Below the pieces are notes generated by a model. It made no database searches, was not told the origin of the DNA, and saw nothing but the letters and a program-made list of their open reading frames with translations. A stretch of 64,000 nucleotides of DNA from Micavibrio aeruginosavorus (GTDB lineage: Bacteria; Pseudomonadota; Alphaproteobacteria; Micavibrionales; Micavibrionaceae): NCBI GenBank assembly GCA_016432265.1, contig CP066681.1, positions 2,258,342 to 2,322,341 of the forward strand. Reading direction: 5' to 3'. Positions 10,936-20,237 of the stretch are shown piece after piece (the first letter of the stretch is position 1; every line of letters begins with the position of its first letter). A program made the position numbers and the translations under genes.

Positions 10936-11814
10936 TCAATCGGCCTCAGGAGCGGCGACCGGGGCAATCCTCAGATTTGGGTCGTCAGTGCGCTTGACGA
11001 TGCGAACATAAGTCGTCCTGTCGATATCCGCATATAGACGCACATTCAAGGCGCCATCAGAAGCCGCCGCCACTTCGCCCACCGGTAAGCCATGCGGATA
11101 AAGCCCGCCATGCCCGGATGTCACGACACGGTCGCCCGCTTTGACCTGCGCTTGCGGCGGCAAATGGATCAGTTCGGGACGATCCGTATTGTTTCCAGCC
11201 AGCATGGCGCGCATATTCCCGGCACCGACAAATACCGGCACCCGGGCATTCATATCCGTTACCAGAAGAACATGCGACGATCTTTTGCCGGTTTCCACAA
11301 TCCGGCCCAGCAATCCCTCGCCGCCCAGTACAGCCTGCGCCGCATCAACGCCCTGATCGCTGCCGGCCATAACCAGTACGCTGCGCACGAAGGCCGTATC
11401 GGAATCGGCGATAATCCGGGCGGTGATAAACGTATGCTGCGGCTCTATTTGCACCTTCAACAGTTTTTGCAGCGATTCATTGTCGCTCTTGAGTTGCAGG
11501 GCGGCATGATACCATTCGCGCAGACGGGCGTTTTCCTGCATCAGGCGCGTATTCTCTCTTTGCAACTCGGCAATCCCTGTGACGGCGCGCACATAAGACG
11601 CTGCCTGCTCTATCGGATAGTTGACCACAGCCAGCACGGGCGCAAATATATCCGCCGCCGTGGTGCGTAACGACCGCATGTTGTTAGGGCTGGCGAACGA
11701 CATCGTAAACAGGATCAGAGCCGCCACGGCAAAAAACAGCGATGTCGCCCGCGGCCCCCACGCTTGCAACGTGGCGATGCGGATCAGGCTTCTGGGGCGT
11801 GAGCGAATCTGCAA
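10936..11814 (-). CDS. mreC: Rod shape-determining protein MreC
   Basis: 292 residues. MreC is the bitopic periplasmic scaffold of the elongasome that activates PBP2-RodA. It shows one membrane helix at about 23-42 (SLFFAVAALILFTMSF), a coiled coil (ELQRENTRLMQENARLREW), and two beta domains ending GDRVVTSGHGGLYPHGLPVGEV, a family signature. No ATG or GTG exists upstream in this frame before a stop at about 11886, so the start is read as TTG at 11814, preceded by AGGACGCCAAGG. A terminator-like hairpin separates it from mreB, so mreCD-mrdA-rodA may be expressed below mreB. Confidence 0.92.
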   Translation of the reverse strand: MQIRSRPRSLIRIATLQAWGPRATSLFFAVAALILFTMSFASPNNMRSLRTTAADIFAPVLAVVNYPIEQAASYVRAVTGIAELQRENTRLMQENARLREWYHAALQLKSDNESLQKLLKVQIEPQHTFITARIIADSDTAFVRSVLVMAGSDQGVDAAQAVLGGEGLLGRIVETGKRSSHVLLVTDMNARVPVFVGAGNMRAMLAGNNTDRPELIHLPPQAQVKAGDRVVTSGHGGLYPHGLPVGEVAAASDGALNVRLYADIDRTTYVRIVKRTDDPNLRIAPVAAPEAD

Positions 11815-11943
11815 GCCTTGGCGTCCTATTATCGAAAATAAAGGGTTCGTTTTTATAGCGGTACCGGTTACCGTAAAAACACACCCTCACTGCTAAAAGG
11901 AAACAAGGGAAGAAGCAACCCTTGATATATCCAGTTTAACAAG

Positions 11944-11973
11944 AAAAAAGGCCCTGCGTCTAGGATCAGGGCC
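11944..11973 (-). terminator. Intrinsic terminator or attenuator between mreB and mreC
   Basis: Read on the minus strand, GGCCCTG (11967-11973) pairs with CAGGGCC (11950-11956) and is followed by T6 (A6 at 11944-11949). It lies 54 bp after the mreB stop and 130 bp before mreC, so it can reduce read-through into mreC. Confidence 0.85.
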
Positions 11974-11980
11974 TCTGTTT

Positions 11981-11989
11981 TGTGGATAA
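11981..11989 (-). promoter_or_regulatory. Perfect DnaA box in the mreB-mreC spacer
   Basis: TGTGGATAA on the plus strand is the exact complement of the consensus DnaA box TTATCCACA. A single 9-mer can occur by chance in 64 kb, so function is unproven; a second exact copy is upstream of ftsZ. Confidence 0.4.
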
Positions 11990-12026
11990 ATTTCAAGGGT
12001 ATGTCGTATGGATTGCGACTCAAGTT

Positions 12027-13166
<1,140 letters not shown>

Positions 13167-13204
13167 TCACATTCTTGATCGGCATAAAAGTCCACTCAAC
13201 AATT

Positions 13205-14245
13205 TTACAGAATATTCGCAACCCGTCCGGGGGCTGGCTGAAGCTCTTCTCCCGGGGGCAAGCGCCCGTCTTGCCGCGCGGCATGCAAGGACACCGCGTC
13301 ATAAACCTCAAGGCGATCCACCAGCGATAAAATATGCCCCAACTCCTCTTTCATGCTGATAATCGACTGTGAATCGGTCGCCGGCACCTCGATGTTTGCC
13401 GGTTCGAAATAATTATGCTTTGAAGGCAACAACACCAGCACCTGATTTTTGTAATAAGCCGCCGAAAACGTCCTGGCATCATACGCATCACGCATCGTCT
13501 TCAGGTTCTCGACCATGGCCGGGTCGATCAGATAACGCGCCTCGACCTGATCGTTTGTAAAAACATCGAAGGCTTTCTCGAACTCAGGGTCAACCAGATC
13601 CGCATGTTTAAGGCCGGTCGATTGCTTCTGAAACCATTTGCCAAACCCCGAAACATTCTCCATCAACACGGTATGGCCATAGAATTTCTCACGCGGCATC
13701 GCTACCAGCACCGCCAACCCTTTGAAGACGGTGGTGTAAGTTGTGCGCTTGCCAGAACGCTCGCGGCGCTCAAGATGAATTTCAGACAAAGTAATCCTGA
13801 TTCCCTTATAGGTACCCGTAAAACAATCTTCCGATTTATAACGATTGTGGAACGGAATGATTTTGGAGGGCTCCAGATCGCTCATGGGAATCTTGCCGTC
13901 AACTTGATAGCTGAGATTGCCGAACAAACGGGCGATCTGTGGCAGGATGTCTGTTTTATAGGCCTTGGCGTATTCGCGCCTGGGCTGGGTCACCCAGTAA
14001 TAAAGCGCGCCCAGCATCGCAATTGTAATGCCGGCAACGCTGTCATCGCTGCCGGATTGCAGCCGCAGCAGCATCCAGTCGACCAACGCGCACACCGGTA
14101 TCAGTGCTGCCGCCAGCGGAATGGCGATCTTGCGGCGAAAAAGGTAAGCCGCGCGCTTGGCCTGACGCACAAGCTCAAGCTGCTCAAGCCGGGGACGGAC
14201 GCTTTCATGAAAGTCCTGATCGCTGATATCGCGCAGTTGCTCCAT
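13205..14245 (-). CDS. DUF3137 domain membrane protein
   Basis: 346 residues. The sequence has a cytoplasmic N-terminal helix (residues 1-38), two hydrophobic segments at about 42-61 and 72-88 (IPLAAALIPVCALVDWMLL; SVAGITIAMLGALYYWV) and a large soluble part. That part contains YKGIRITLSEIHLERRER and FKGLAVLVAMPREKFYGHTVL, which fits DUF3137 proteins (also called galanin-like in some databases without functional basis). Function is unknown. The ATG at 14243-14245 has GAGGAGGG upstream. It is separated from mreB by 131 bp and from rpmJ by a terminator, so it is probably monocistronic. Confidence 0.8.
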   Translation of the reverse strand: MEQLRDISDQDFHESVRPRLEQLELVRQAKRAAYLFRRKIAIPLAAALIPVCALVDWMLLRLQSGSDDSVAGITIAMLGALYYWVTQPRREYAKAYKTDILPQIARLFGNLSYQVDGKIPMSDLEPSKIIPFHNRYKSEDCFTGTYKGIRITLSEIHLERRERSGKRTTYTTVFKGLAVLVAMPREKFYGHTVLMENVSGFGKWFQKQSTGLKHADLVDPEFEKAFDVFTNDQVEARYLIDPAMVENLKTMRDAYDARTFSAAYYKNQVLVLLPSKHNYFEPANIEVPATDSQSIISMKEELGHILSLVDRLEVYDAVSLHAARQDGRLPPGEELQPAPGRVANIL

Positions 14246-14313
14246 GGCCCCGGTTCCCTCCTCGTCTCAACTCAACTATCGCCTGAAGAATGCTAAGAAA
14301 GGGTTGAGGACGT

Positions 14314-14344
14314 AAAAAACCCGCCAAGGCTGTAGCTGGCGGGT
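14314..14344 (-). terminator. Intrinsic terminator of rpmJ
   Basis: Minus strand: ACCCGCCA (14337-14344) pairs with TGGCGGGT (14319-14326), followed by T6 encoded at 14314-14319. It lies 36 bp beyond the rpmJ stop. Confidence 0.9.
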
Positions 14345-14379
14345 ATTTCAAACGCTGGGGAAAAGCCTGAAAGAGCCGA

Positions 14380-14505
14380 TCAGCCCTGACGCGCTTTCAT
14401 TCGCGGATTCTTTTTGTTGATGACGTAAACGCGACCGCGGCGCTTGACAATCTTGCAGTTACGGTCACGAACCTTCAACGTTTTCAATGAGTTAACGACT
14501 TTCAT
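14380..14505 (-). CDS. rpmJ: 50S ribosomal protein L36 (zinc-free type)
   Basis: 41 codons from ATG (14503-14505) to TGA (14380-14382). The translation begins [20 protein letters not shown] and ends NPRMKARQG, the alphaproteobacterial L36 form. Only one Cys remains and the zinc-binding CxxC/H set is missing, so this is the C-minus (zinc-independent) type. GGAAGACGAGCG precedes the start. A strong terminator follows, so it is a stand-alone gene. Confidence 0.95.
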   Translation of the reverse strand: MKVVNSLKTLKVRDRNCKIVKRRGRVYVINKKNPRMKARQG

Positions 14506-14592
14506 CGCTCGTCTTCCTTGCTCGAATTCTTGATCAGGGTCGGACAATAACGGGATGAATGCGCTTCTGTCAAGCTGAAAAGCCTGAAATCT

Positions 14593-14988
14593 CTATAATT
14601 TGAGGCCGCCCAGCGAGGCCAGGATGATCAGGATATAAACAAGATGCGTGAAATTATGGGCTTCCTGATCCAGTCCGAACGACCACCAGAACCAGCGATC
14701 CGTATAAGACCAGCCTTTTTGCAAGGTAAAAACGCCTTTCAACCTATCAACCAAGCTGTGCATCACGAAATCAACCAGCCCCAGCCACCAGAATGATGGC
14801 GCCAGAAGCAAGGCAATCATTGTGGTGCCCACCCCATGTACAGCCGTATGGGTCAGCAACGCCTTGTACCCCTCCCGCCCCGGCTTACCCTTATTCAGGG
14901 CCATCCAGTCAGTCTGTAATAAGAAATCGCAGGAAAACTGCTTAAGCCGGAAGGCAATATAGAGAACCAGCAATGTCAAGGGGGTCAT
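14593..14988 (-). CDS. DUF3307 family membrane protein
   Basis: 131 residues from the ATG at 14986-14988 (MTPLTLLVLYIAFRLKQF); a TTG 15 nt upstream is the alternative. The protein has about three to four hydrophobic helices. It also has the polar residues typical of DUF3307, namely KQFSCDFLLQTDWMALNKG near the N-terminus and LTHTAVHGVGT and DFVMHSLVDRLKG in the middle (His and Asp inside or near membrane helices). Function is unknown. It is divergent from the EAL gene across a 232-bp spacer. Confidence 0.78.
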   Translation of the reverse strand: MTPLTLLVLYIAFRLKQFSCDFLLQTDWMALNKGKPGREGYKALLTHTAVHGVGTTMIALLLAPSFWWLGLVDFVMHSLVDRLKGVFTLQKGWSYTDRWFWWSFGLDQEAHNFTHLVYILIILASLGGLKL

Positions 14989-15220
14989 TGGGAAAAATTC
15001 CAAAAAAAATTATGAAAAAGAAGACTCTAGCTTTTAAATTATGAACCCAAATGCGGCGTTTGCCAAGTCGCCCGACAGCACGCATAATGGAAACTGCAGA
15101 CTGGCGCTGCATTAACCACACGCTAACCCCATATCCTGCATAGTAAATGTGAAAAGTTATGGGGACTTTCACGCCTGCCAGGGCAAGCAGTAACGTAAAC
15201 TTCGAAGGACAAACGCTTTC

Positions 15221-16444
15221 ATGAGCGGTCTACAATCCAGACGGATGTTCAAATCAGGCGATATCATCCTCACGCAGGGGGAGAAAGGCGACTGCGCCTA
15301 TATCATCGAAGAGGGACAAGTCGAAATCCTGATCCAGCGCAGCGATGGAAAATCTCAGGTCATCAGCACACGCGGCCCCGGCACCATTATCGGGGAAATG
15401 GCCATCGTCGACCAGGGCCCGCGCGTCGCCACAGTGCGGGCAATGAAAGATTGCAAGATGCTAGAGATTACCCGCGAGGACTTCGCCCAGCGCCTGAAAA
15501 CGTCGGATCCTGTCATTCAGATGATCTCCCAGGTGATCCTGACCCGTTTCCGCGACACGCTGACCCGGGCCGAGATACTGCACGAAAGCGCGGCCGTGCC
15601 GCCGCCGGAAATTCTGGAGCGACACTACGCCAGCCAGAGCGATGTCGTCGAATCAGTCACGATATCGAATGAATTCAAACACGCGCTGGAGAACAATCAA
15701 CTCGAACTTCACTACCAGCCGATTGTCGATCTGGCCGCCGGAACCGTGCTCGGTTTTGAAGCGCTGATGCGCTGGACGCACCCGGAAAAAGGTTTTATCT
15801 CCCCCGGCATCTTTATTCCCATCGCCGAAAAAAGCGGCCTGATTGTCGATGCCAGCAAGTGGGCGTTGAAAGAATCCTGCGCCGCGCTCAAGCGCATGGA
15901 AGAAGCGCTCGGGCAAAAAGAACAGCTTTACGTCAGCGTCAATTTTTCCAGCCACGATTTCGTTGAAGCCGACTTTGTTGAAAACACCGTAGGAACGACC
16001 GCCGCGAGCGGCCTCAAACCGTGGCAAATCAAGCTGGAAATCACTGAACGTCTGCTGATGCAGCAACCCGATTGCGCCAAGGAAACGCTGCAACGATGCC
16101 GCGATGCCGGCATGGGAATCTCGATCGACGATTTTGGCACCGGCTACTCCTCGCTCAGCTATCTTTACTACTTCCCTATCGAAACCCTGAAAATCGACCA
16201 GAGCTTCATCCGCGTCATGGAAAAAGACAACCGCAGCCGCGAACTGGTGCGCTCCATCATCGGGCTGGGGCAAAACATGGGATTGAATATTATCGCTGAA
16301 GGCGTTGAAACCCGCGAAGAAGCCGCTCTCCTGCGCCAAATGGGTTGCGAAGCCGCCCAAGGCTATCACTTTGCAAAACCCCTGCCGGAACAAAAGGTTA
16401 TCGAACTCCTCAAAACCTGGCAGCCCGTCCGGATATCTGCCTGA
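15221..16444 (+). CDS. Cyclic nucleotide-binding domain plus EAL (c-di-GMP phosphodiesterase) protein
   Basis: 407 residues, soluble. Residues about 8-115 form a CAP/PKA-type cyclic nucleotide-binding domain with the phosphate-binding cassette GEMAIVDQGPRVATV (59-72). Residues about 150-400 form an EAL domain. All catalytic and metal-binding residues that I can check are present: E180 (EAL), N241, E273, D303-D304 (IDDFGTGYSSL), K324, E360 (AEGVET) and Q380. It should therefore hydrolyse c-di-GMP to pGpG, probably under control of cAMP or cGMP binding. Start ATG follows GAAGGACAAACGC. The neighbouring nucleotide cyclase gene at 20238 and presumed secreted protein at 16674 suggest a shared pathway; this is inference. 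Confidence 0.93.
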   Translation: MSGLQSRRMFKSGDIILTQGEKGDCAYIIEEGQVEILIQRSDGKSQVISTRGPGTIIGEMAIVDQGPRVATVRAMKDCKMLEITREDFAQRLKTSDPVIQMISQVILTRFRDTLTRAEILHESAAVPPPEILERHYASQSDVVESVTISNEFKHALENNQLELHYQPIVDLAAGTVLGFEALMRWTHPEKGFISPGIFIPIAEKSGLIVDASKWALKESCAALKRMEEALGQKEQLYVSVNFSSHDFVEADFVENTVGTTAASGLKPWQIKLEITERLLMQQPDCAKETLQRCRDAGMGISIDDFGTGYSSLSYLYYFPIETLKIDQSFIRVMEKDNRSRELVRSIIGLGQNMGLNIIAEGVETREEAALLRQMGCEAAQGYHFAKPLPEQKVIELLKTWQPVRISA

Positions 16445-16673
16445 CTTTGAATAAAATACCAGCTAAAGATTACCTGAAATTAAGCAATTTTCCGCTAGAC
16501 TGTAAAGATACGCGGTCTTTGGCCGCAACTCATGCTTTGTTTTTGGGATTTTCGTTTTTGCATGAAATCCGGCCGGGCCGGGGGAAACAATGGTGACAAG
16601 CGTTTAACTGAAAGCTGTTTGGGAACGTTCAAAGCCCGAAAGGGCACATTCGTTAAAGTGGGGAATTTTTAAG
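16445..16673. other. Leader region of the FecR/FG-GAP gene
   Basis: 229 bp without a gene. It contains a small perfect hairpin GCCC-GAAA-GGGC (16634-16645, GNRA-type loop) about 30 nt upstream of the start codon, and a GTGGGG ribosome-binding stretch. I looked for a c-di-GMP riboswitch and saw no recognisable one. Confidence 0.5.
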
Positions 16674-19600
16674 ATGGCGCGCGAAACATTCGATGATCAA
16701 AGCGGACAGTCCGGAAGTCACGAGGGCCAACTCACGGTCATCAAGGCTGATGGGCAATCCCGTATATCCTTGCCGGAAACTGACGCTCTTGGACAAGGCG
16801 ACATGCTGCGCGACGGACAGGATCTTATCCTGCAAGGATCGGATGGCCGGCAAATCATCATTGAAGATTATTTCAGCGCCTTGACGCCGCCGGCTTTGGC
16901 GACTACGCACGGCAGCCTGCTCACGCCTGAACTGGTCAACTCCTTTATCAAGGCCGATGCCCTGCAGTACGCCGCTCAGGACACCGCCAATGATGCTTCA
17001 CCCGTGGGCAGCGTGCGCGAGGTTTCGGGCGACGCCACCGTGACGCACACAGACGGCAGCAGTGAAAAAATCACGCTCGGGATGGAAATCCATCAAGGCG
17101 ACATCGTTGAAACAGCCGCCGGCGGCGCCGTTAATATCGTCTTCGTCGATGAATCCAGCTTTGCCGTTTCCAGCAACGCGCGCATGACGATCGACGAATA
17201 CATCTTCGATCCCGCCGCGCAAAGCGGAGAGACCAACGTATCCATCCTGCGCGGGATTTTTGTTTTCACCTCCGGCCTGATCGGGCGCGACGATCCCGAT
17301 GACGTGCAGATCGACACGCCTGTCGGATCCATCGGCATCCGCGGCACCACCATCGCCGGGACAATCAACCCTGACGGCGAAAGCCAGATCACCGTGGTCG
17401 AAGGCGCTATCGTCATCCGCAACGGCAGCGGCGAAGTCACGCTGGATCAGCAATATGAAACCGCGACATTGACCGGCCATGAGGATCAGATCGTCGAACG
17501 CGGGCAACTGGGCACCGATGATATCAAAAACGATTACGGCACGATTCAATCCGTAGCGCCGACATTCTTCAACACCCTGAATGAAACGGATGGCTCGATT
17601 GACGGTACGATTCCGGAATCCGCCCCCGCAGGAGAACCCGCGGCGGAAGGCGCAGTCGAAGGCACAGTGGATGCGCCGGGTGAAGAAGCCCCCGCCGGCG
17701 AGGCCGCGCCGCTGGATGGCGCAGCACAGCCCGAACCCCCCGCCGACCAAGACGGCGCCTTGCAGGATCCCGCAACGGCAGAAGATAAACCGGTTCTGGC
17801 CGAATACAACGTCTATAACGACCCGCTGCAAACCGGTTTCGATCAATCTGTGGCGCTTAATCCCAATAACCCCTATCACCAGCCCCTGCTCGGCGCCCAT
17901 ATCATGAGCGGCGACAGTATTATTCTGGCACCGAACATGCCGCCGCCACCGCCGCCATCCGGCACGACAGATGAAAAAATCGCAACGGCGACAACCGGCG
18001 CCACAGAACCACCGCCATTGCCGCCGCTTGAGTTGGTGGTCAAGATGCGGGTCGACGACAATGCCGTAGCCGGCAGTGTTGTCGGGATCGCCTATACGAC
18101 CCTGGCCTATCCCGGCGCCGAGATGACAATCCTCAGCGCCCCTTTAAGCGCATCCAGCACGCCGATGTTCGAACTGCTGCACGAAGGGCCCGGCGTGTAC
18201 AAGATCATCCTGACCGCCGATGGCGCGGCAGATATCCTCAGCATGAGCCTGGGAACATTGATCGGCTCTGTCGTGATCGGCGTGCGCCTGGCCGATGGCC
18301 GGACAACGCACGCGCAAGACAGTGCAGTCTATAACGACTTCGAAAATATCGCAGCGCCGATTAGCCCGCCACCGACTCTCAACCTCGACACGATCAGCGC
18401 CACCGACGGCGTCGAACATAACGGCGTCACGGGTAAAGGCTACGGTTTCGCCACAGCCTATCTCGGCGACGACAACAAAGACGGCAATTTCGATTTTGCC
18501 GTTGCCACCAGCGTTGCATCCGTGGGCTTCATACACGATGACAGCAGCGCCACACTCTACAACGTGCCCACAGATGCCGCCCTTATGGCGATCGCCGGCG
18601 GCGCCGACCTCAACGGCGACGGTAAGCTGGACATGGTGATTGGCCTGCCTACGGTGTCTTCAGATGCGGGTGAAGTGCGCATACGCTCTGGACAAACCGG
18701 CTCTTCCTCCGAAGACAACGGCACGTTTGGCGACAATCTGGGTTCCTCTGTCGCTCTTGTCGATTTCGATGGCGACGGTTTCGCCGACGCCTTTGCGGGC
18801 TCTGAAGAGTATAATGGCGGCGATGGCCATATTTTTGGATATCAGGGCAATTCCTCTTTCACATTCACCGGAACAGCCGGTTTCTCAACCTTCCACACCG
18901 GCTCCGCCAACAGCCTGATCGGCGTTTCCATGACAGGACTGGCCGATTACAACAATGACGGGTTCGGCGATCTGGCCGTTGCCGGCAGCGGCTCGGCCGC
19001 CAATGGATTTGTCAAAATCTTCCTTGGTAACGACGCAGGAAGCGACTCATTGTCCTTCATTGTCTCCACGCCGCTGATTGGCGTCGCGCCCGGAGACTCC
19101 ATCCCGCTTTACGACCTGGGCGATCTGGACGGCGACGGCAGAAGCGATCTGCTGATCGACGCCACAGCCGCCAGCAACGATGCCGTTTACATCACCTATG
19201 GCAACAGCGGCGGCGCTGTCGGCCTTACCATAAACAGTCCTGGCGATATGGTCGGCGCCGGTTCGGCGGGCGATTTCAACGGCGACGGCTATGACGATAT
19301 TTTTGTCGCCATCCGCACCGGAAACATTATTGATGCCTTCGTGATTTATGGCGACCCCTCTCTCGGCGCGTCGATAAGCGTGGATCCAAACTGGCTGGTC
19401 AACAACCCCGGCGCTGGCTACCACATGACGATCGACCTCGCCAACCACGGATTGCCCGGTACGATCAATATTATCGGTCTGGGCGTGGGCGACCAGAACG
19501 GCGACGGTTTTGAAGATTTGCTGATAAGTTCGCCACAGTTCAACAACAACGACGGCGGCTATTTCCTTACCTATGGTCGCGGCGACCCGTTCGATCTGGC

Positions 19601-20234
19601 CGGGCCCAACCCCAACCTGCACACCGATGCCGGGCCCGGCGCCAACGCGCCCGCGAATATGATCGCTTCCAGCAACAACGACGCGCTGGTGGGCAGCAAC
19701 GCCAATAACATCATGAGCAACCTGAACAGCGGCAATACTTATATGAACATCAGCTTCCAGGGCGGCGATGGCAATGATACGATCAACCTTTATGGCATAG
19801 GCAGCCCGGCCCGCGTTCTTGACGGCGGCAACGGCTATGATGTCGTCAACTTGCTCGATGGCGGCGGCATCAATCTGAAGAACCTGAGCGAACTCCACAG
19901 CATCGAGGAAATCAGGTTCGGCGCCAGTTCAGCGCAATCGGCTATCATCGGCCTGAACGATATTTTCAGCCTGATGCAGTCCAGCAATGATTTGCATAAC
20001 GCCGGTTTCGGGAGCCGCTACACGCTCAGGATCGGTGAAACCGGCGATGTCGATGCGGAAACCTTGTACCTGGATAACCTTGTTGGAACATCTCAGGCCG
20101 GTGCCAGCACAACTCAGGTTTCAGCCCTGACCGGCCTTAGCTATCTGGGGAACAACGCAGGCTTTAATGTGTATGGGCTTGGCAGCGGTTATCAACTGAT
20201 GATCGATCAGGATATCGTTGTGAATATTACCTGA
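16674..20234 (+). CDS. FecR-domain, FG-GAP repeat, RTX-like protein; probable type I secretion substrate
   Basis: 1186 residues, acidic, with no N-terminal signal peptide. Layout: residues 1-100, a small beta-rich head; about 110-270, a FecR domain (GDIVETAAGGAVNIVFVDES, then TPVGSIGIRGTTIAG); about 318-372, a Pro/Ala/Glu linker. Residues about 597-955 hold seven FG-GAP-like calcium motifs (such as DLNGDGKLD, DFDGDGFAD, DYNNDGFGD, DLDGDGRSD, DFNGDGYDD, DQNGDGFED). From about 1000 there is a short RTX-like stretch (GGDGNDTI, GGNGYDVV) and a C-terminal region that would hold an uncleaved secretion signal. The convergent TolC/ABC/HlyD operon is the likely exporter. An adhesin role is inference; no enzyme domain is seen. 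Confidence 0.85.
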   Translation: MARETFDDQSGQSGSHEGQLTVIKADGQSRISLPETDALGQGDMLRDGQDLILQGSDGRQIIIEDYFSALTPPALATTHGSLLTPELVNSFIKADALQYAAQDTANDASPVGSVREVSGDATVTHTDGSSEKITLGMEIHQGDIVETAAGGAVNIVFVDESSFAVSSNARMTIDEYIFDPAAQSGETNVSILRGIFVFTSGLIGRDDPDDVQIDTPVGSIGIRGTTIAGTINPDGESQITVVEGAIVIRNGSGEVTLDQQYETATLTGHEDQIVERGQLGTDDIKNDYGTIQSVAPTFFNTLNETDGSIDGTIPESAPAGEPAAEGAVEGTVDAPGEEAPAGEAAPLDGAAQPEPPADQDGALQDPATAEDKPVLAEYNVYNDPLQTGFDQSVALNPNNPYHQPLLGAHIMSGDSIILAPNMPPPPPPSGTTDEKIATATTGATEPPPLPPLELVVKMRVDDNAVAGSVVGIAYTTLAYPGAEMTILSAPLSASSTPMFELLHEGPGVYKIILTADGAADILSMSLGTLIGSVVIGVRLADGRTTHAQDSAVYNDFENIAAPISPPPTLNLDTISATDGVEHNGVTGKGYGFATAYLGDDNKDGNFDFAVATSVASVGFIHDDSSATLYNVPTDAALMAIAGGADLNGDGKLDMVIGLPTVSSDAGEVRIRSGQTGSSSEDNGTFGDNLGSSVALVDFDGDGFADAFAGSEEYNGGDGHIFGYQGNSSFTFTGTAGFSTFHTGSANSLIGVSMTGLADYNNDGFGDLAVAGSGSAANGFVKIFLGNDAGSDSLSFIVSTPLIGVAPGDSIPLYDLGDLDGDGRSDLLIDATAASNDAVYITYGNSGGAVGLTINSPGDMVGAGSAGDFNGDGYDDIFVAIRTGNIIDAFVIYGDPSLGASISVDPNWLVNNPGAGYHMTIDLANHGLPGTINIIGLGVGDQNGDGFEDLLISSPQFNNNDGGYFLTYGRGDPFDLAGPNPNLHTDAGPGANAPANMIASSNNDALVGSNANNIMSNLNSGNTYMNISFQGGDGNDTINLYGIGSPARVLDGGNGYDVVNLLDGGGINLKNLSELHSIEEIRFGASSAQSAIIGLNDIFSLMQSSNDLHNAGFGSRYTLRIGETGDVDAETLYLDNLVGTSQAGASTTQVSALTGLSYLGNNAGFNVYGLGSGYQLMIDQDIVVNIT

Positions 20235-20237
20235 GGG

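Noticed and set aside
16445..16673. Possible c-di-GMP riboswitch in the leader of the FecR/FG-GAP gene
   Set aside because: Only one small GNRA hairpin is visible; conserved GEMM core elements were not found.
17110..17125. TAAG tetrapeptide (residues 147-150) in the FecR/FG-GAP protein, like the LapG cleavage motif of LapA
   Set aside because: It lies inside the FecR-type beta pattern GD-x-V-x-T-x-x-x-G, where such residues are expected, and no LapG or LapD gene is in the window.
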